Shown here one piece after another: positions 13,984-23,285 of a stretch of DNA of 64,000 nucleotides (position 1 is its first letter; each line of letters begins with the position of its first letter). The position numbers and the translations under genes are program-made. The notes under the pieces were generated by a model that was not told where the DNA came from, did not search any database, and was given only the letters and a program-made list of their open reading frames with translations. The stretch comes from Archangium primigenium (GTDB lineage: Bacteria > Myxococcota > Myxococcia > Myxococcales > Myxococcaceae). The stretch lies in the NCBI RefSeq assembly GCF_016904885.1, contig NZ_JADWYI010000001.1, positions 8,799,224 through 8,863,223 on the forward strand. The letters are read 5' to 3'.

Positions 13984-15408
13984 TCACTCGCGGTGCTCGC
14001 CCCCGGCGGGGCGCAGGTTCAAGCGCTTCATCTTGCGCCAGAGGGTGGTGGAGGAGATGGCCAGTTCCTCGGCGACGCGGCCGAGGTCCGTCTGGTAGCG
14101 CTCCAGGGCCTGGGCGATCGCCCGGCGCTCGGCGTCCTCCACGGACTCGGCGAGCGTGGGCAGCCGACCGCCGCTCTCCGCCGCGAGCGGCAGGGGCGGC
14201 GCGCCCAGCTCGCCCCCCGTCACGCGGTTGGGCCGCAGGGGGAAGTCCTCGGGCAGGAGCTCGTCGCTCTCGGAGAGGGCGGCGGCCTGTTCCACCAGGT
14301 TCTCCAGCTCGCGCACGTTGCCCGGGAAGCTGTAGCCCATGAGGTGCTCCACCGCCGAGGTGGACAGGCTCTTGCGCTTGGAGCTGCGGGCATTGGCGCG
14401 CTTGAGGAAGTGCTCGGCCAGGGCCGGTACGTCCTCCAGGCGCTCGCGCAGCGGCGGCACCCGCAGCGTCACCACGTTGAGCCGGTAATAGAGGTCCTGC
14501 CGGAAGCGCTTCTCGCGCACCTCCAGCTCGATGTCGCGGTTGGTGGCGGCGACGATGCGCACGTCCACCTTCTGGGTGATGGACTCGCCCACGCGCCGGA
14601 CCTCGCCGTCCTGCAGCGTGCGCAGCAGCTTGGACTGGAAGGCGGGCGTCGTCTCCGTCACCTCGTCGATGAAGAGCGTGCCCCCGTGGGCCTCCTCCAC
14701 CAGGCCGCGGCGCGCGCGCACCGCGCCCGTGAAGGCCCCCTTGGCGTGGCCGAACAGCTCGCTCTCCAGGAGCGTCTCGGAGATGGCCGCGCAGTTGACG
14801 GGCACGAAGGCCAGCTTCTGCCGCCGGCTGTGGGCGTGCACCGCGCGCGCGACGAGCTCCTTGCCCGTGCCGCTCTCGCCCTGCACCAGCACCGTGGCAT
14901 CGCTCTGCGCCACGCGCATGAGCCGCGAGGACAGCTCCGTCATGGCGGGGCTGCTGCCCACCAGCGCGCTCAGGCCGTGGCGCTCGTTGAACTCGCCCGT
15001 CAGCCGATCCACGGTGGCCAGGAGCTGCGCCCGCTCCTGCGCGCGCTGCACCCGGTAGAGCAGCTCGCCTTCCTTGAAGGGCTTGGTGACGTAGTCGAAC
15101 GCCCCCTGACGCATGGCCTCCACCGCGCTCTCGATGGAGCCAAAGGCCGTCATCATGATGACCTGCAGCCGCGGGTTCACCTCCAGGGCCTTCTTGAGCA
15201 GGGTGAGCCCGTCCATGGGCTCCATCTTCAAGTCGGTGAGCATCAGGTCCACGCGGCTGGAGCCCAGCTTGGCCAGGGCCTCCTCGCCCCCGGCCGCCTG
15301 CTGCACGTCGTAGTTCTCCGAGCTCAAGAGGAGCGCGGTGGTGGCGCGCATGTTCTTCTGATCGTCCACGACCAGGATGTGTCCGCGAGGCGGAGAGGCG
15401 TCTTTCAC
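13984..15408 (-). CDS. pxrR: NtrC-family sigma-54-dependent response regulator (PxrR-like)
   Basis: A 474-residue activator with receiver domain (about 8-125, likely phospho-acceptor Asp59 in LMLTDLKMEP), AAA+ domain (about 145-375, Walker A GESGTGKE, sigma-54-contact loop GAFTGA in KGAFTGAVRARRG, Walker B GGTLFIDEV), and a Fis-type helix-turn-helix (about 425-470, LGRVAEELAISSTTLWRKMKRL). The start is GTG 15408, overlapping the kinase stop as GTGA and placing the receiver at the right distance. It should activate sigma-54 promoters once phosphorylated by the upstream kinase; the nearest targets are the array promoters just downstream. The symbol rests on synteny with M. xanthus pxrK-pxrR-pxr as I remember it, so it is tentative. 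Confidence 0.88.
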   Translation of the reverse strand: MKDASPPRGHILVVDDQKNMRATTALLLSSENYDVQQAAGGEEALAKLGSSRVDLMLTDLKMEPMDGLTLLKKALEVNPRLQVIMMTAFGSIESAVEAMRQGAFDYVTKPFKEGELLYRVQRAQERAQLLATVDRLTGEFNERHGLSALVGSSPAMTELSSRLMRVAQSDATVLVQGESGTGKELVARAVHAHSRRQKLAFVPVNCAAISETLLESELFGHAKGAFTGAVRARRGLVEEAHGGTLFIDEVTETTPAFQSKLLRTLQDGEVRRVGESITQKVDVRIVAATNRDIELEVREKRFRQDLYYRLNVVTLRVPPLRERLEDVPALAEHFLKRANARSSKRKSLSTSAVEHLMGYSFPGNVRELENLVEQAAALSESDELLPEDFPLRPNRVTGGELGAPPLPLAAESGGRLPTLAESVEDAERRAIAQALERYQTDLGRVAEELAISSTTLWRKMKRLNLRPAGGEHRE

Positions 15409-17915
15409 GGAGGACTCGTCGGCTGGAAGAGGGGAAGACGGATGGAGAAGACGGTGCCACGGCCCAGCGTGCTCACCAGGGACACCTCGCCGTGGTGCTC
15501 CTCGATGATGCGCTTGACGACCGCGAGCCCCAGCCCCGTGCCCTGGGCCTTGGTGGTGAAGAAGGGCTCGAAGACCCGGTGCAGGAGCTCCGCGGGAATG
15601 CCGCCGCCCTGGTCGGACACGTCGATGCGCAGCATGTCCCGCCCGTCGTACAGCTCGGTGCGGGCGGACACGCGCACGGCCCCGCCCTGGGAGGACGTGG
15701 CCTGGAAGGCGTTGACGAGCACGTTGGTGAGCGCCTGGCGGATGAGCCGGCGGTCCAACGGCACGCGGGGCAGGTCCTCGGCCGCGTCGCTGACGGCGGA
15801 GATGTTCGAGGGACTGCCCTGCTGGCTCCACGCCGACTCGACGATCTCCTGGAGCAGGCGCGCCACGTCCTCGGGCTGGCGGATGGGCTCGCGCGGCCGG
15901 GTATAGTCCAAGAGGTCGCTCACCATGCGGTTGAGCCGGTCGCTCTCCTCGGAGAGGATGTCCAACAGCATGGCCGAGTCGGCGTTGGCGCCGAGCAGGC
16001 GGCGCAGGGAGGCCACGGCGTTGAAGATGACGCCCAGGGGGTTGCGCACCTCGTGGGCCACGATGGCCGACAGCTCGCCGAGCGCCGCGAGCCGCTCGCG
16101 CTTGACCATCTCCGCGCGCGCCGCGGCCAGCTCCGCGTAGGAGGCCCACAACGACTCGTAGAGCCGCGCGTTGGCGATGGCCAGGGCGATCTGCCCGCAC
16201 GTGGCCTCGGCCAGCTCCAGGATGGCGGGCGAGAAGACGCGCGGCCGGCGGGTGTCGGACACCACCACCACGCCGATCAAGTCCTCGCGCGAGGTGAGCG
16301 GCAAGCCGAGCAGGGCCCGTGGCTGGAAGCGCAGGGCGAGCTCGGTGCGCGCCAGCTCCCCGCCGTTCTTGACCACGTCCGAGACGGTGACGAGCTGGCG
16401 GGCGCGGGCCACGCGTCCGGCGATCGTCAGCGAGTCGGCCACCGGCACCGTGAACCCCCGGAAGGACTCGCGCTGGGGCGAGGAGGCGGTGGCGCTGCGC
16501 AGCGTGTGGGTCTGCTCGTCGTACAGGTAGATGAAGCAGTCGGTGACGTCCAGCAGCCGCACGAGGAAGTCCGACGCCACCTCCAGGATGCTGGCCACCT
16601 CCAGGGTGGCCGCCGTGGTGCGCGCCATGTCCAGGAGCAGGCGCGAGTCGGAGAGCTGACGCGCGGACTCGGCCCGCAGGCGGCGCTGATCCATGAGCAT
16701 CATCAACAGCTCGGCCAGCGTGCCCAGCAGGCGCAGGTCATCCGAGCCCAGGGGGCGCTCGGGCCCGCGCACCACGCGCAGGAGGCCCTGACGCGCCCCG
16801 CCCTGGGACATGTGCACGAGCGCGCCCCGACCCAACCGCCCTCCGGACAGCGCCCGCCAGCGGCGCTCCTCCTCCTCGCCCAGGGGCTCCACGCCCCGCG
16901 CGGGGGTCACCGAGGGCGGCGGACCCGGCGGCGTGGCGAAGGCCTCCACCAGGGGCGCGTCCAGGCCCACCCGGGCCACCAGGTGCCACTCGTCGCGCTC
17001 GGAGGACACCGGCACGTGCAGCACCGCGGCCTCCGCGTTCAACAGCGCCGTCAGCCGGGAGAGGAAGTCCTCGAGCGAGGGCGGCTCCGGCAGGGCCACG
17101 AAGCGCGCCGTCTCCGCCACGACCGACATCTCCCAGCGGCCGCGCTCCACGTCCGCCAACATGCGCGCGTCCATGAGCGCCGCGCCCACCACCTTGGCGA
17201 AGAGCGCCAGGACCGGGCCATACGAGGGCGTCAGCTCCGGGCCCGACACCCACAACAGCTCCGCGGGCGGCGCGCCCAGGGGCAGGTAGACGGGCACCGT
17301 CATCCCATCCGAGGGGCCGAACACCGGCCGGCCATCGCGCAGCGCCTGGCGGCCCGGCTCGCCGTCCTCGTCCGCCTCGCCCTTCTCGCTCAGTTCGCCC
17401 TCGTGCGTCGCCAGGAAGCGGGCCGACAGGTTCGCCTGCGTCAGGCCCTCCACCGCCAGCCGCCGCACCGCCTCCTCCGAGCGCGCCGCCACGAGCTCCG
17501 CGGACGTCTCCACCAGGCGCTCGGCGACCTGCAGCTCCCCGGGCCGCTCCCCCAGGATCAGGTGGTTGCAGAGCATGGCCCAGCCGCTGCCCTCCAGCTC
17601 CACCTCTTGCACGTGCACGGCCAGCTCGCGCGGCCCATGCCCGGCGAGCGGCGGCAGCAGGTAGCGCCGCGGCGCCTCCTGCTTGAGCATGCCCTGCTCG
17701 CGCCGCCGGTAGCGCGCCTGCAGCCGCGCCCGGTCCTCCGTGTAGAGGAAGTCGAAGAAGGAACGGCCCTCCACCTGCTCGCGGCCCAGGCCGATCATCC
17801 GCACGTAGGCCTCGTTGGCCAGACGGATGCGACCCTCCTGCACCACGGCGATGGGGTTGGTGAGACTCTCGATGAGGCTCCGCAGGGACGCCTCGCTATA
17901 GCGATTCTTCGTCAT
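15405..17915 (-). CDS. pxrK: Cytosolic sensor histidine kinase with PAS and GAF-like domains (PxrK-like)
   Basis: An 836-residue kinase without transmembrane segments. An N-terminal PAS domain (about 5-130, NPIAVVQEGRIRLANEAYVRMIG) is followed by a long middle region with GAF-like segments (about 330-590), the dimerisation domain with phospho-acceptor His621 (IVAHEVRNPLG), and a C-terminal ATPase domain (N box NVLVNAFQA, DQGGGI, FFTTKAQGTGLGL). It probably senses a soluble signal and phosphorylates the regulator encoded by the overlapping downstream gene. ATG 17915 overlaps the selB stop (ATGA). The frame runs open further upstream only as antiphase selB sequence. The pxrK name is by synteny. 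Confidence 0.88.
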   Translation of the reverse strand: MTKNRYSEASLRSLIESLTNPIAVVQEGRIRLANEAYVRMIGLGREQVEGRSFFDFLYTEDRARLQARYRRREQGMLKQEAPRRYLLPPLAGHGPRELAVHVQEVELEGSGWAMLCNHLILGERPGELQVAERLVETSAELVAARSEEAVRRLAVEGLTQANLSARFLATHEGELSEKGEADEDGEPGRQALRDGRPVFGPSDGMTVPVYLPLGAPPAELLWVSGPELTPSYGPVLALFAKVVGAALMDARMLADVERGRWEMSVVAETARFVALPEPPSLEDFLSRLTALLNAEAAVLHVPVSSERDEWHLVARVGLDAPLVEAFATPPGPPPSVTPARGVEPLGEEEERRWRALSGGRLGRGALVHMSQGGARQGLLRVVRGPERPLGSDDLRLLGTLAELLMMLMDQRRLRAESARQLSDSRLLLDMARTTAATLEVASILEVASDFLVRLLDVTDCFIYLYDEQTHTLRSATASSPQRESFRGFTVPVADSLTIAGRVARARQLVTVSDVVKNGGELARTELALRFQPRALLGLPLTSREDLIGVVVVSDTRRPRVFSPAILELAEATCGQIALAIANARLYESLWASYAELAAARAEMVKRERLAALGELSAIVAHEVRNPLGVIFNAVASLRRLLGANADSAMLLDILSEESDRLNRMVSDLLDYTRPREPIRQPEDVARLLQEIVESAWSQQGSPSNISAVSDAAEDLPRVPLDRRLIRQALTNVLVNAFQATSSQGGAVRVSARTELYDGRDMLRIDVSDQGGGIPAELLHRVFEPFFTTKAQGTGLGLAVVKRIIEEHHGEVSLVSTLGRGTVFSIRLPLFQPTSPP

Positions 17916-19828
17916 GCGCGCCGCAGCACCCGCTTCTCTCCGACCCGGAGCGTCACCTTCTCGCGGTCGAAGTGCTCCGATAGGGGAATGACGAACTTCC
18001 GGCTCAGCCCCACCAACTCCTTGAACCCCTGGGTGGAAATCTCCTTCTTCTCGCGCAGGTAGGCAATCAGGCGCTCCTTGAGCCCGGCCAGGGCCCCCGC
18101 GTCGAAGTAGAGCTCCTCGCTCACGCCCACCACCCGCCCCTCGGCCACCGCCACCCGGAGCAGCTCCCGCACCCGTGGCACGGGCAGCTTCACGCGCTCG
18201 GCCAGCTCGGTGAGCGTGGGCGGCGCGAGGCCCGCCGCCACGAGGTCCGCCACCAGTCGGGTGCGCGCCGCGTCCGCGTCCAGGGACAACGTGCGGCCCC
18301 GGCCCGGCAGCCGCAGCCAGTCCCGCTCCCCCTCCACCCGGCGGCCCTCCACCAGGGCATGCACCAGCCGGGTGAACACCCGGGCATCCAGTGTGTCCGA
18401 CAGCCGTTGGCGCAGTTCCTCGCGGGGCAGCCCCTCGCGCAGGGGCTCGCGCTCGTGGAAGGCCGCGAGCAGGGCCAGGGCCCGGGCCTTGAGCCCCTCG
18501 AGCATCTCTCCCGACAGATAGAGTCGCTGTTCTCGATCCACCAGCACGATCTCCCCCCGAGCCCCCAAGGGCTCCAACACCCGGGATAATACCCTGGGTG
18601 CGAGCGCCGAACGGGCGAAGAGTTCGCGCGAGGTGAGTCCACGATAGCCGGCCTGCCGCAAGAGCCACGTCACCTGGCGGGCGGGATCCGCCTCCAACAG
18701 GGGGGCCACCACCCCCGCGCCCCCCCGCCGGCGCCGGGGCGGCGTGATGGAGAGCACCCGGCCTCCCGCGAGCGTCGCCCCCCGCCCCGGCAGGGCACGC
18801 GCGCCCCGGAGGATGAAGCGCTGCCCGGGCAGGGCCACCACCGGCGCGCTCAGCCGCAGCTGCGCGAGCGCCGTCTCCCCCGGCTCCAGCCGCTCCACAT
18901 CCAACAGGGCCAGCGTCGCCTCCACCCGCGCGGTGCCCAGGTGCAAGAGCAGCTTGCGGCGCCGGGGCAGGGCCTCGGGCGCCGCGGCCAACAGGCTCAC
19001 CTCCACGTCCAACATGGACGTCTCGGGCAGCTCCCCGGCGCGCACCAGCACGCCCCCGCGCGAGAGCGCCTCGGCCTCCACGCCCGCCAGGTTCACCGCC
19101 ACCCGCTGCCCCGCCACGCCCCGCGACACCGGCAGGCCGTGCACGTGCAGCCCCCGCACCCGCAGGGGCCCGGGCAGCCCCGGCAGCACCGCCACGGACT
19201 CCTCCAGCGCGAGCGTCCCCGACAGGAGCGTGCCCGTCACCACCGAGCCGAAGCCCTTGAGGCTGAAGGCCCGGTCCACCGGCAGCAGCACGGGCCCCTC
19301 GGCCGAGCGCGGCGGCACGTCCCGGGCCACCTGGCCGAGCGCGGTGCGCAGGGCCTCCAGCCCCTCGCCCGTGCGCGACGACACGGGCAGCACCGGACGG
19401 CCCTCCAGGAAGGTGCCCGCCACCAGCGTGGCCACGTCCGCTTCCACCAGCGCGCGCCAGTCCGGTCCCAGGCCCTCGAGCAGGTCCGCCTTGGTGAGGG
19501 CCACCACCCCCGCGCGCACCCCCAAGAGCCGGCAGATGTCCAGGTGCTCGCGCGTCTGGGGCATCACCCCCTCGTCCGCCGCCACCACCAGCACCGCCAG
19601 GTCCACCCCCCCCGCCCCGGCCGCCATCGCCTTGACGAAGCGCTCGTGGCCGGGCACGTCCACCACTCCCGCCACCCGGCCGTCCCCGAGCACCAGGTGC
19701 GCGAAGCCCAGCTCCAGGGTGATGCCCCGGCGCTTCTCCTCGGGCAGGCGGTCCGTGTCGATCCCGGTGAGCGCCTTGACCAGCGAGGTCTTGCCGTGAT
19801 CGATGTGCCCCGCGGTGCCGATGATCAT
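17912..19828 (-). CDS. selB: Selenocysteine-specific translation elongation factor SelB
   Basis: A 638-residue GTPase that brings selenocysteyl-tRNA to UGA codons marked by a SECIS element. The N-terminal GTPase domain has GHIDHGKT (residues 7-14), the switch region [19 protein letters not shown] and TKAD. Beta-barrel domains follow, and C-terminal winged-helix repeats (about 380-635) would bind the SECIS hairpin. It implies that the organism makes at least one selenoprotein, but no selA, selC or selD and no evident in-frame UGA gene are in this window. It lies between a phosphoribosyltransferase gene (13 bp upstream) and the sensor kinase (4-bp overlap). Confidence 0.93.
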   Translation of the reverse strand: MIIGTAGHIDHGKTSLVKALTGIDTDRLPEEKRRGITLELGFAHLVLGDGRVAGVVDVPGHERFVKAMAAGAGGVDLAVLVVAADEGVMPQTREHLDICRLLGVRAGVVALTKADLLEGLGPDWRALVEADVATLVAGTFLEGRPVLPVSSRTGEGLEALRTALGQVARDVPPRSAEGPVLLPVDRAFSLKGFGSVVTGTLLSGTLALEESVAVLPGLPGPLRVRGLHVHGLPVSRGVAGQRVAVNLAGVEAEALSRGGVLVRAGELPETSMLDVEVSLLAAAPEALPRRRKLLLHLGTARVEATLALLDVERLEPGETALAQLRLSAPVVALPGQRFILRGARALPGRGATLAGGRVLSITPPRRRRGGAGVVAPLLEADPARQVTWLLRQAGYRGLTSRELFARSALAPRVLSRVLEPLGARGEIVLVDREQRLYLSGEMLEGLKARALALLAAFHEREPLREGLPREELRQRLSDTLDARVFTRLVHALVEGRRVEGERDWLRLPGRGRTLSLDADAARTRLVADLVAAGLAPPTLTELAERVKLPVPRVRELLRVAVAEGRVVGVSEELYFDAGALAGLKERLIAYLREKKEISTQGFKELVGLSRKFVIPLSEHFDREKVTLRVGEKRVLRRA

Positions 19829-19841
19829 CGCGCCCGGTGGC

Positions 19842-20486
19842 TCATGCCCCCGCCTTGTCCGGATCCACGTCGAAGCGCCCGTCCTCGACCACCTCCTCGT
19901 AGTCCCAGGGGAAGACGACGAGGGCCTCGGTGGTCAGGGCGACGAAGTCCGGGGAGAAGCCCTCGGCCCGGCGCACCAGGGTGGTGGTCTTCACCTCGCG
20001 CGCGCCCGCCTTGAGCGCGAGCGCCGTGGCCAGCTCCAGCGTGTCCCCACTGGACGCCACGTCGTCGACGATGAGCACGCGCTTGCCCTTGAGTTCCTGG
20101 GGCATGTCGCCGCTGAGCTTCGGCTTGCTCACCGCCTTGTCGCGGCTGCGGCGGCTGATGCGCACCGGGAAGAACTCCGCCCCGAGCGCGCTGGACAGGG
20201 CGCCGCCCACGAACACGCCGCCGTGCGCCACGCCCACCACGGCCTGGGGCTCGTAGCCCTGGCGGATGGTGCGCGCGAGCGCCTGCACCGAGCGGTCGAA
20301 CTCCGCCCAGCTCAGCTCGTGGATGCGCGTCTTGGCGAGCGACTGATCGCGCCCGGTGGGGTGCCGGGGCGCCTCCACTTGAGGCGCCAGGACCACGTCC
20401 GGGGGGATGGAGACGATCGTCTCCACCTGCTTGGCGGAGGGCTTGCCCTTCTTCGTGCCCTTGGGCTGCGCCCGTTTGATGGCCAC
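19842..20486 (-). CDS. Phosphoribosyltransferase-domain protein
   Basis: A 214-residue protein with a type I phosphoribosyltransferase fold (about 60-200). The PRPP-binding motif is VLIVDDVASSGDT (about residues 138-150), and GVAHGGVFVGGALSSAL is the likely pyrophosphate loop. A basic N-terminal tail of about 45 residues (AIKRAQPKGTKKGKPSAK) precedes the domain. The family includes xanthine/hypoxanthine phosphoribosyltransferases and related regulatory proteins; the substrate cannot be read from the sequence. The gene starts the minus-strand run with selB and the kinase and regulator genes. Confidence 0.85.
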   Translation of the reverse strand: MAIKRAQPKGTKKGKPSAKQVETIVSIPPDVVLAPQVEAPRHPTGRDQSLAKTRIHELSWAEFDRSVQALARTIRQGYEPQAVVGVAHGGVFVGGALSSALGAEFFPVRISRRSRDKAVSKPKLSGDMPQELKGKRVLIVDDVASSGDTLELATALALKAGAREVKTTTLVRRAEGFSPDFVALTTEALVVFPWDYEEVVEDGRFDVDPDKAGA

Positions 20487-20576
20487 GGTGAGGACTCCGG
20501 GGATGAGGGGAAGAAAACGGCGGCGTCATACCCCGGCAGGCGCGGGCCCGCCACTGCCAGCCGAGGGAGCGGCGCG

Positions 20577-21464
20577 TCAGCTCGCCGCCGGATCCATCGC
20601 CGCCACCAGTTCGCGAATCTCCTCGCCGCTGATGACGTAGTGCGTAGTGCAGAAGTGGCAGTCCGCCTCCGCCTTGCCTTCCTTGACGAGGATGTCCTCC
20701 AGCTCCTCGCGGCCCAGGGACAAGAGGGCCCGCTTGACGCGCTCCTTGCTGCAACTGCAGGTGAAGGACACCGGGTAGCGGGACATGACCTCCAGGTCCG
20801 AGTGGGGCACGAGCGCCTTGAGCAGCGCGCTCGCGCCCTGGCCGGCGAGCGCCCGCACGGTGGGCTCGAAGTCCCGGGTGAGCCGCTCGCCCAGGTCCTT
20901 GAAGGTCTGCAGGTCCCCGTTGGGCAGCGGCTGCACGAGCAGCCCCGCCACGAGCCCCAGGCGCTCCTCGCCCTCCGGCTGCACCGTCAGGTACACGCGC
21001 GAGGGGAGCTGATCCGAGATGGCGAAGTAGCGCTCCATGTCCTTGGCCAGCTCGAAGCTCTCCAGCTCCACCGCCGAGCGGTAGTGCTCGCCATCCCCCA
21101 GGTCGCGCAGGACCGAGAGGAAGCCGTGGTTGCCGAGCACCGGACGCCAGTGGTACTCGCCGTCCAACCCCGCGTGCGACACGAGCGGATTCTTCACGTA
21201 GCCGCGCAACACCCCGGACCCGTCCCCGTCCACGAACAGGCCCCGGAGCGGCCCGTCACACTCGAGCTGCAGGTTGATGCGCGAGTCGTTCTTCTGCAGC
21301 GCCGCGAGCAGCGCGCCCGCGGTGAGCGCCTGGGCCATCAGCGCCGCCGAGGCCGAGGACGAGCGGTGCAGCTCCCGCGCCCGGCGCGACAGATCGCCCG
21401 CGGTGACGAGCACCACGCGCAGGTCGGACTCCTTCAACAGCCCACTGACGAGTTCATCGGCCAT
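20577..21464 (-). CDS. hslO: Redox-regulated chaperone Hsp33
   Basis: A 295-residue holdase chaperone that is activated when its C-terminal zinc centre is oxidised and then prevents protein aggregation. The zinc ligands are present as CSC (SFTCSCSKERV) and CHFC (EADCHFCTTHY) about 30 residues apart near residues 235-270. The ATG at 21464 (MADELVSGLLKE) is chosen because family members start there; an in-frame upstream extension is Pro/Gly-rich and looks untranslated. No clear ribosome binding site. Divergent from sdhC across about 270 bp. Confidence 0.93.
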   Translation of the reverse strand: MADELVSGLLKESDLRVVLVTAGDLSRRARELHRSSSASAALMAQALTAGALLAALQKNDSRINLQLECDGPLRGLFVDGDGSGVLRGYVKNPLVSHAGLDGEYHWRPVLGNHGFLSVLRDLGDGEHYRSAVELESFELAKDMERYFAISDQLPSRVYLTVQPEGEERLGLVAGLLVQPLPNGDLQTFKDLGERLTRDFEPTVRALAGQGASALLKALVPHSDLEVMSRYPVSFTCSCSKERVKRALLSLGREELEDILVKEGKAEADCHFCTTHYVISGEEIRELVAAMDPAAS

Positions 21465-21737
21465 AAGGGGAACTAGCGTGCCGTTCCCGAGGGCGCTCGC
21501 CAATGACAATGCGCAGCCCGGATGGGGCAAAGTTCCCCGGTGGGCCCCCGGCCGGGCAGGCACTGGGGCCAGGCGGGGGGCTTCGCATCACCCCGGCTGA
21601 TACCTCCGTGCGCCGGACCGGGCGCTTTGCGGGTGGAAAATCCTACCCGGCCGCCGGGACGGGCTATAACGCGCCGTCCGAATGATCCTCGGCATGATCC
21701 TCGGCGCGGTCCTGGCCGCCCGAAGTCCGGAGTCTCC

Positions 21738-22454
21738 ATGAGCACCCAAGCCGCCACCAGCGCCACCGCGCTCCCCCAGAAGACGCCGCTCCTCCAGTCC
21801 CGTCTGGGCTCGTTCCTCGCCGTGGTGCCGCTGAGCATCTGGGTGGTGAACCACCTCTGGGCCAACCTCGCCGCCTTCCAGGGCGCCCAGGCCTGGCAGT
21901 CGGCGGTGACGGAGTACAAGCACCCCTTCTCCCAGATCTTCACCTTCATCATCGTGCTGCTGCCCCTGCTCTTCCACACCGGGTGGGGCATCATGCGCCT
22001 GTTCAGCTTCCGGCCGAACAACGTCGCCTACAACAACTACGGCAACATCAAGTACATCCTCCAGCGCGCCGCGTCCGTGGGTGTGCTCGGCTTCCTGGGC
22101 GCCCACATCTGGCTGGCCTTCCTCCAGCCGCGGCTCATGCACGGCGCCGCCGAGCCCTTCGCCGTCATCGCCTACGAGATGCGCTGGCACCCGCCCACGC
22201 TCATCGTCTACACGCTGGGCATCCTCGGCACCGCGTACCACCTGGCCAACGGCCTGCAGGGCTTCGCCATGGGCTGGGGCCTCGTCGCCAGCGAGCGCTC
22301 CATGCGCCGCCTCGAGCCGTGGACCATCGGCCTCTTCCTGGTGCTGCTCGCCATGGGCTGGGGCGTGCTCTACGCCATGTTCCAGGCCGGCGGCACCGAG
22401 GCCATCATGCAGGCGCGTGACGCCATCGTGCAGACCCAGGGCGACATGCACTGA
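21738..22454 (+). CDS. sdhC: Succinate dehydrogenase / fumarate reductase cytochrome b subunit
   Basis: A 238-residue membrane protein with five predicted helices, of the single-anchor (cytochrome b558) type found in Bacillus, campylobacters and delta-proteobacteria. Candidate haem-ligand histidines occur in the helices (VVNHLWANL, LLFHTGWGIM, LGAHIWLAF, TAYHLANGLQG). It anchors the SdhA-SdhB dehydrogenase and passes electrons between succinate and quinone. Unusually, sdhA and sdhB do not follow: a terminator comes about 30 bp downstream and the next gene is on the other strand. The 270-bp upstream gap has a TATAAC at 21665-21670 and a doubled ATGATCCTCGGC (21682-21705). Confidence 0.88.
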   Translation: MSTQAATSATALPQKTPLLQSRLGSFLAVVPLSIWVVNHLWANLAAFQGAQAWQSAVTEYKHPFSQIFTFIIVLLPLLFHTGWGIMRLFSFRPNNVAYNNYGNIKYILQRAASVGVLGFLGAHIWLAFLQPRLMHGAAEPFAVIAYEMRWHPPTLIVYTLGILGTAYHLANGLQGFAMGWGLVASERSMRRLEPWTIGLFLVLLAMGWGVLYAMFQAGGTEAIMQARDAIVQTQGDMH

Positions 22455-22482
22455 GCGGCCCCCCCGCTCGTCCCGAAACACG

Positions 22483-22520
22483 ACGGCCGCCCCGGTTTCC
22501 CGGAGCGGCCGTTGTCGTTT
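22483..22520 (+). terminator. Intrinsic terminator after sdhC, possibly bidirectional
   Basis: Stem ACGGCCGC (22483-22490) with GCGGCCGT (22505-22512), perfect 8 bp, followed by TGTCGTTTCC. It lies between the convergent genes sdhC and ssb. The tail matches that of the nuo terminator over 18 bases. Confidence 0.75.
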
Positions 22521-22576
22521 CCAGGGGGGCGCATCGCCCCTCCCCGTGCGGGGAAGGGCGACGCCCGGGCAAACAC

Positions 22577-23104
<528 letters not shown>

Positions 23105-23285
23105 GATGCCGTCCTTTCGTCGAGCACCGGCCCACCACGGGCCGGTTACCTACATCCAAGGGCGGGAATGCCTCCCGCGCCACTTCTCTGACGCTACCAT
23201 AAGGGGCTGACACCCACCTGAACAGGGGTTCAACCCCCACGTCTTCCCGGACGAAGGGACGGGGAGCGGAGAAGCGGGCGGGCGT

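Noticed and set aside
23220-23245. GGTTCAACCCCC as a tRNA T-arm.
   Set aside because: No acceptor stem, D-arm or anticodon arm can be folded around it.
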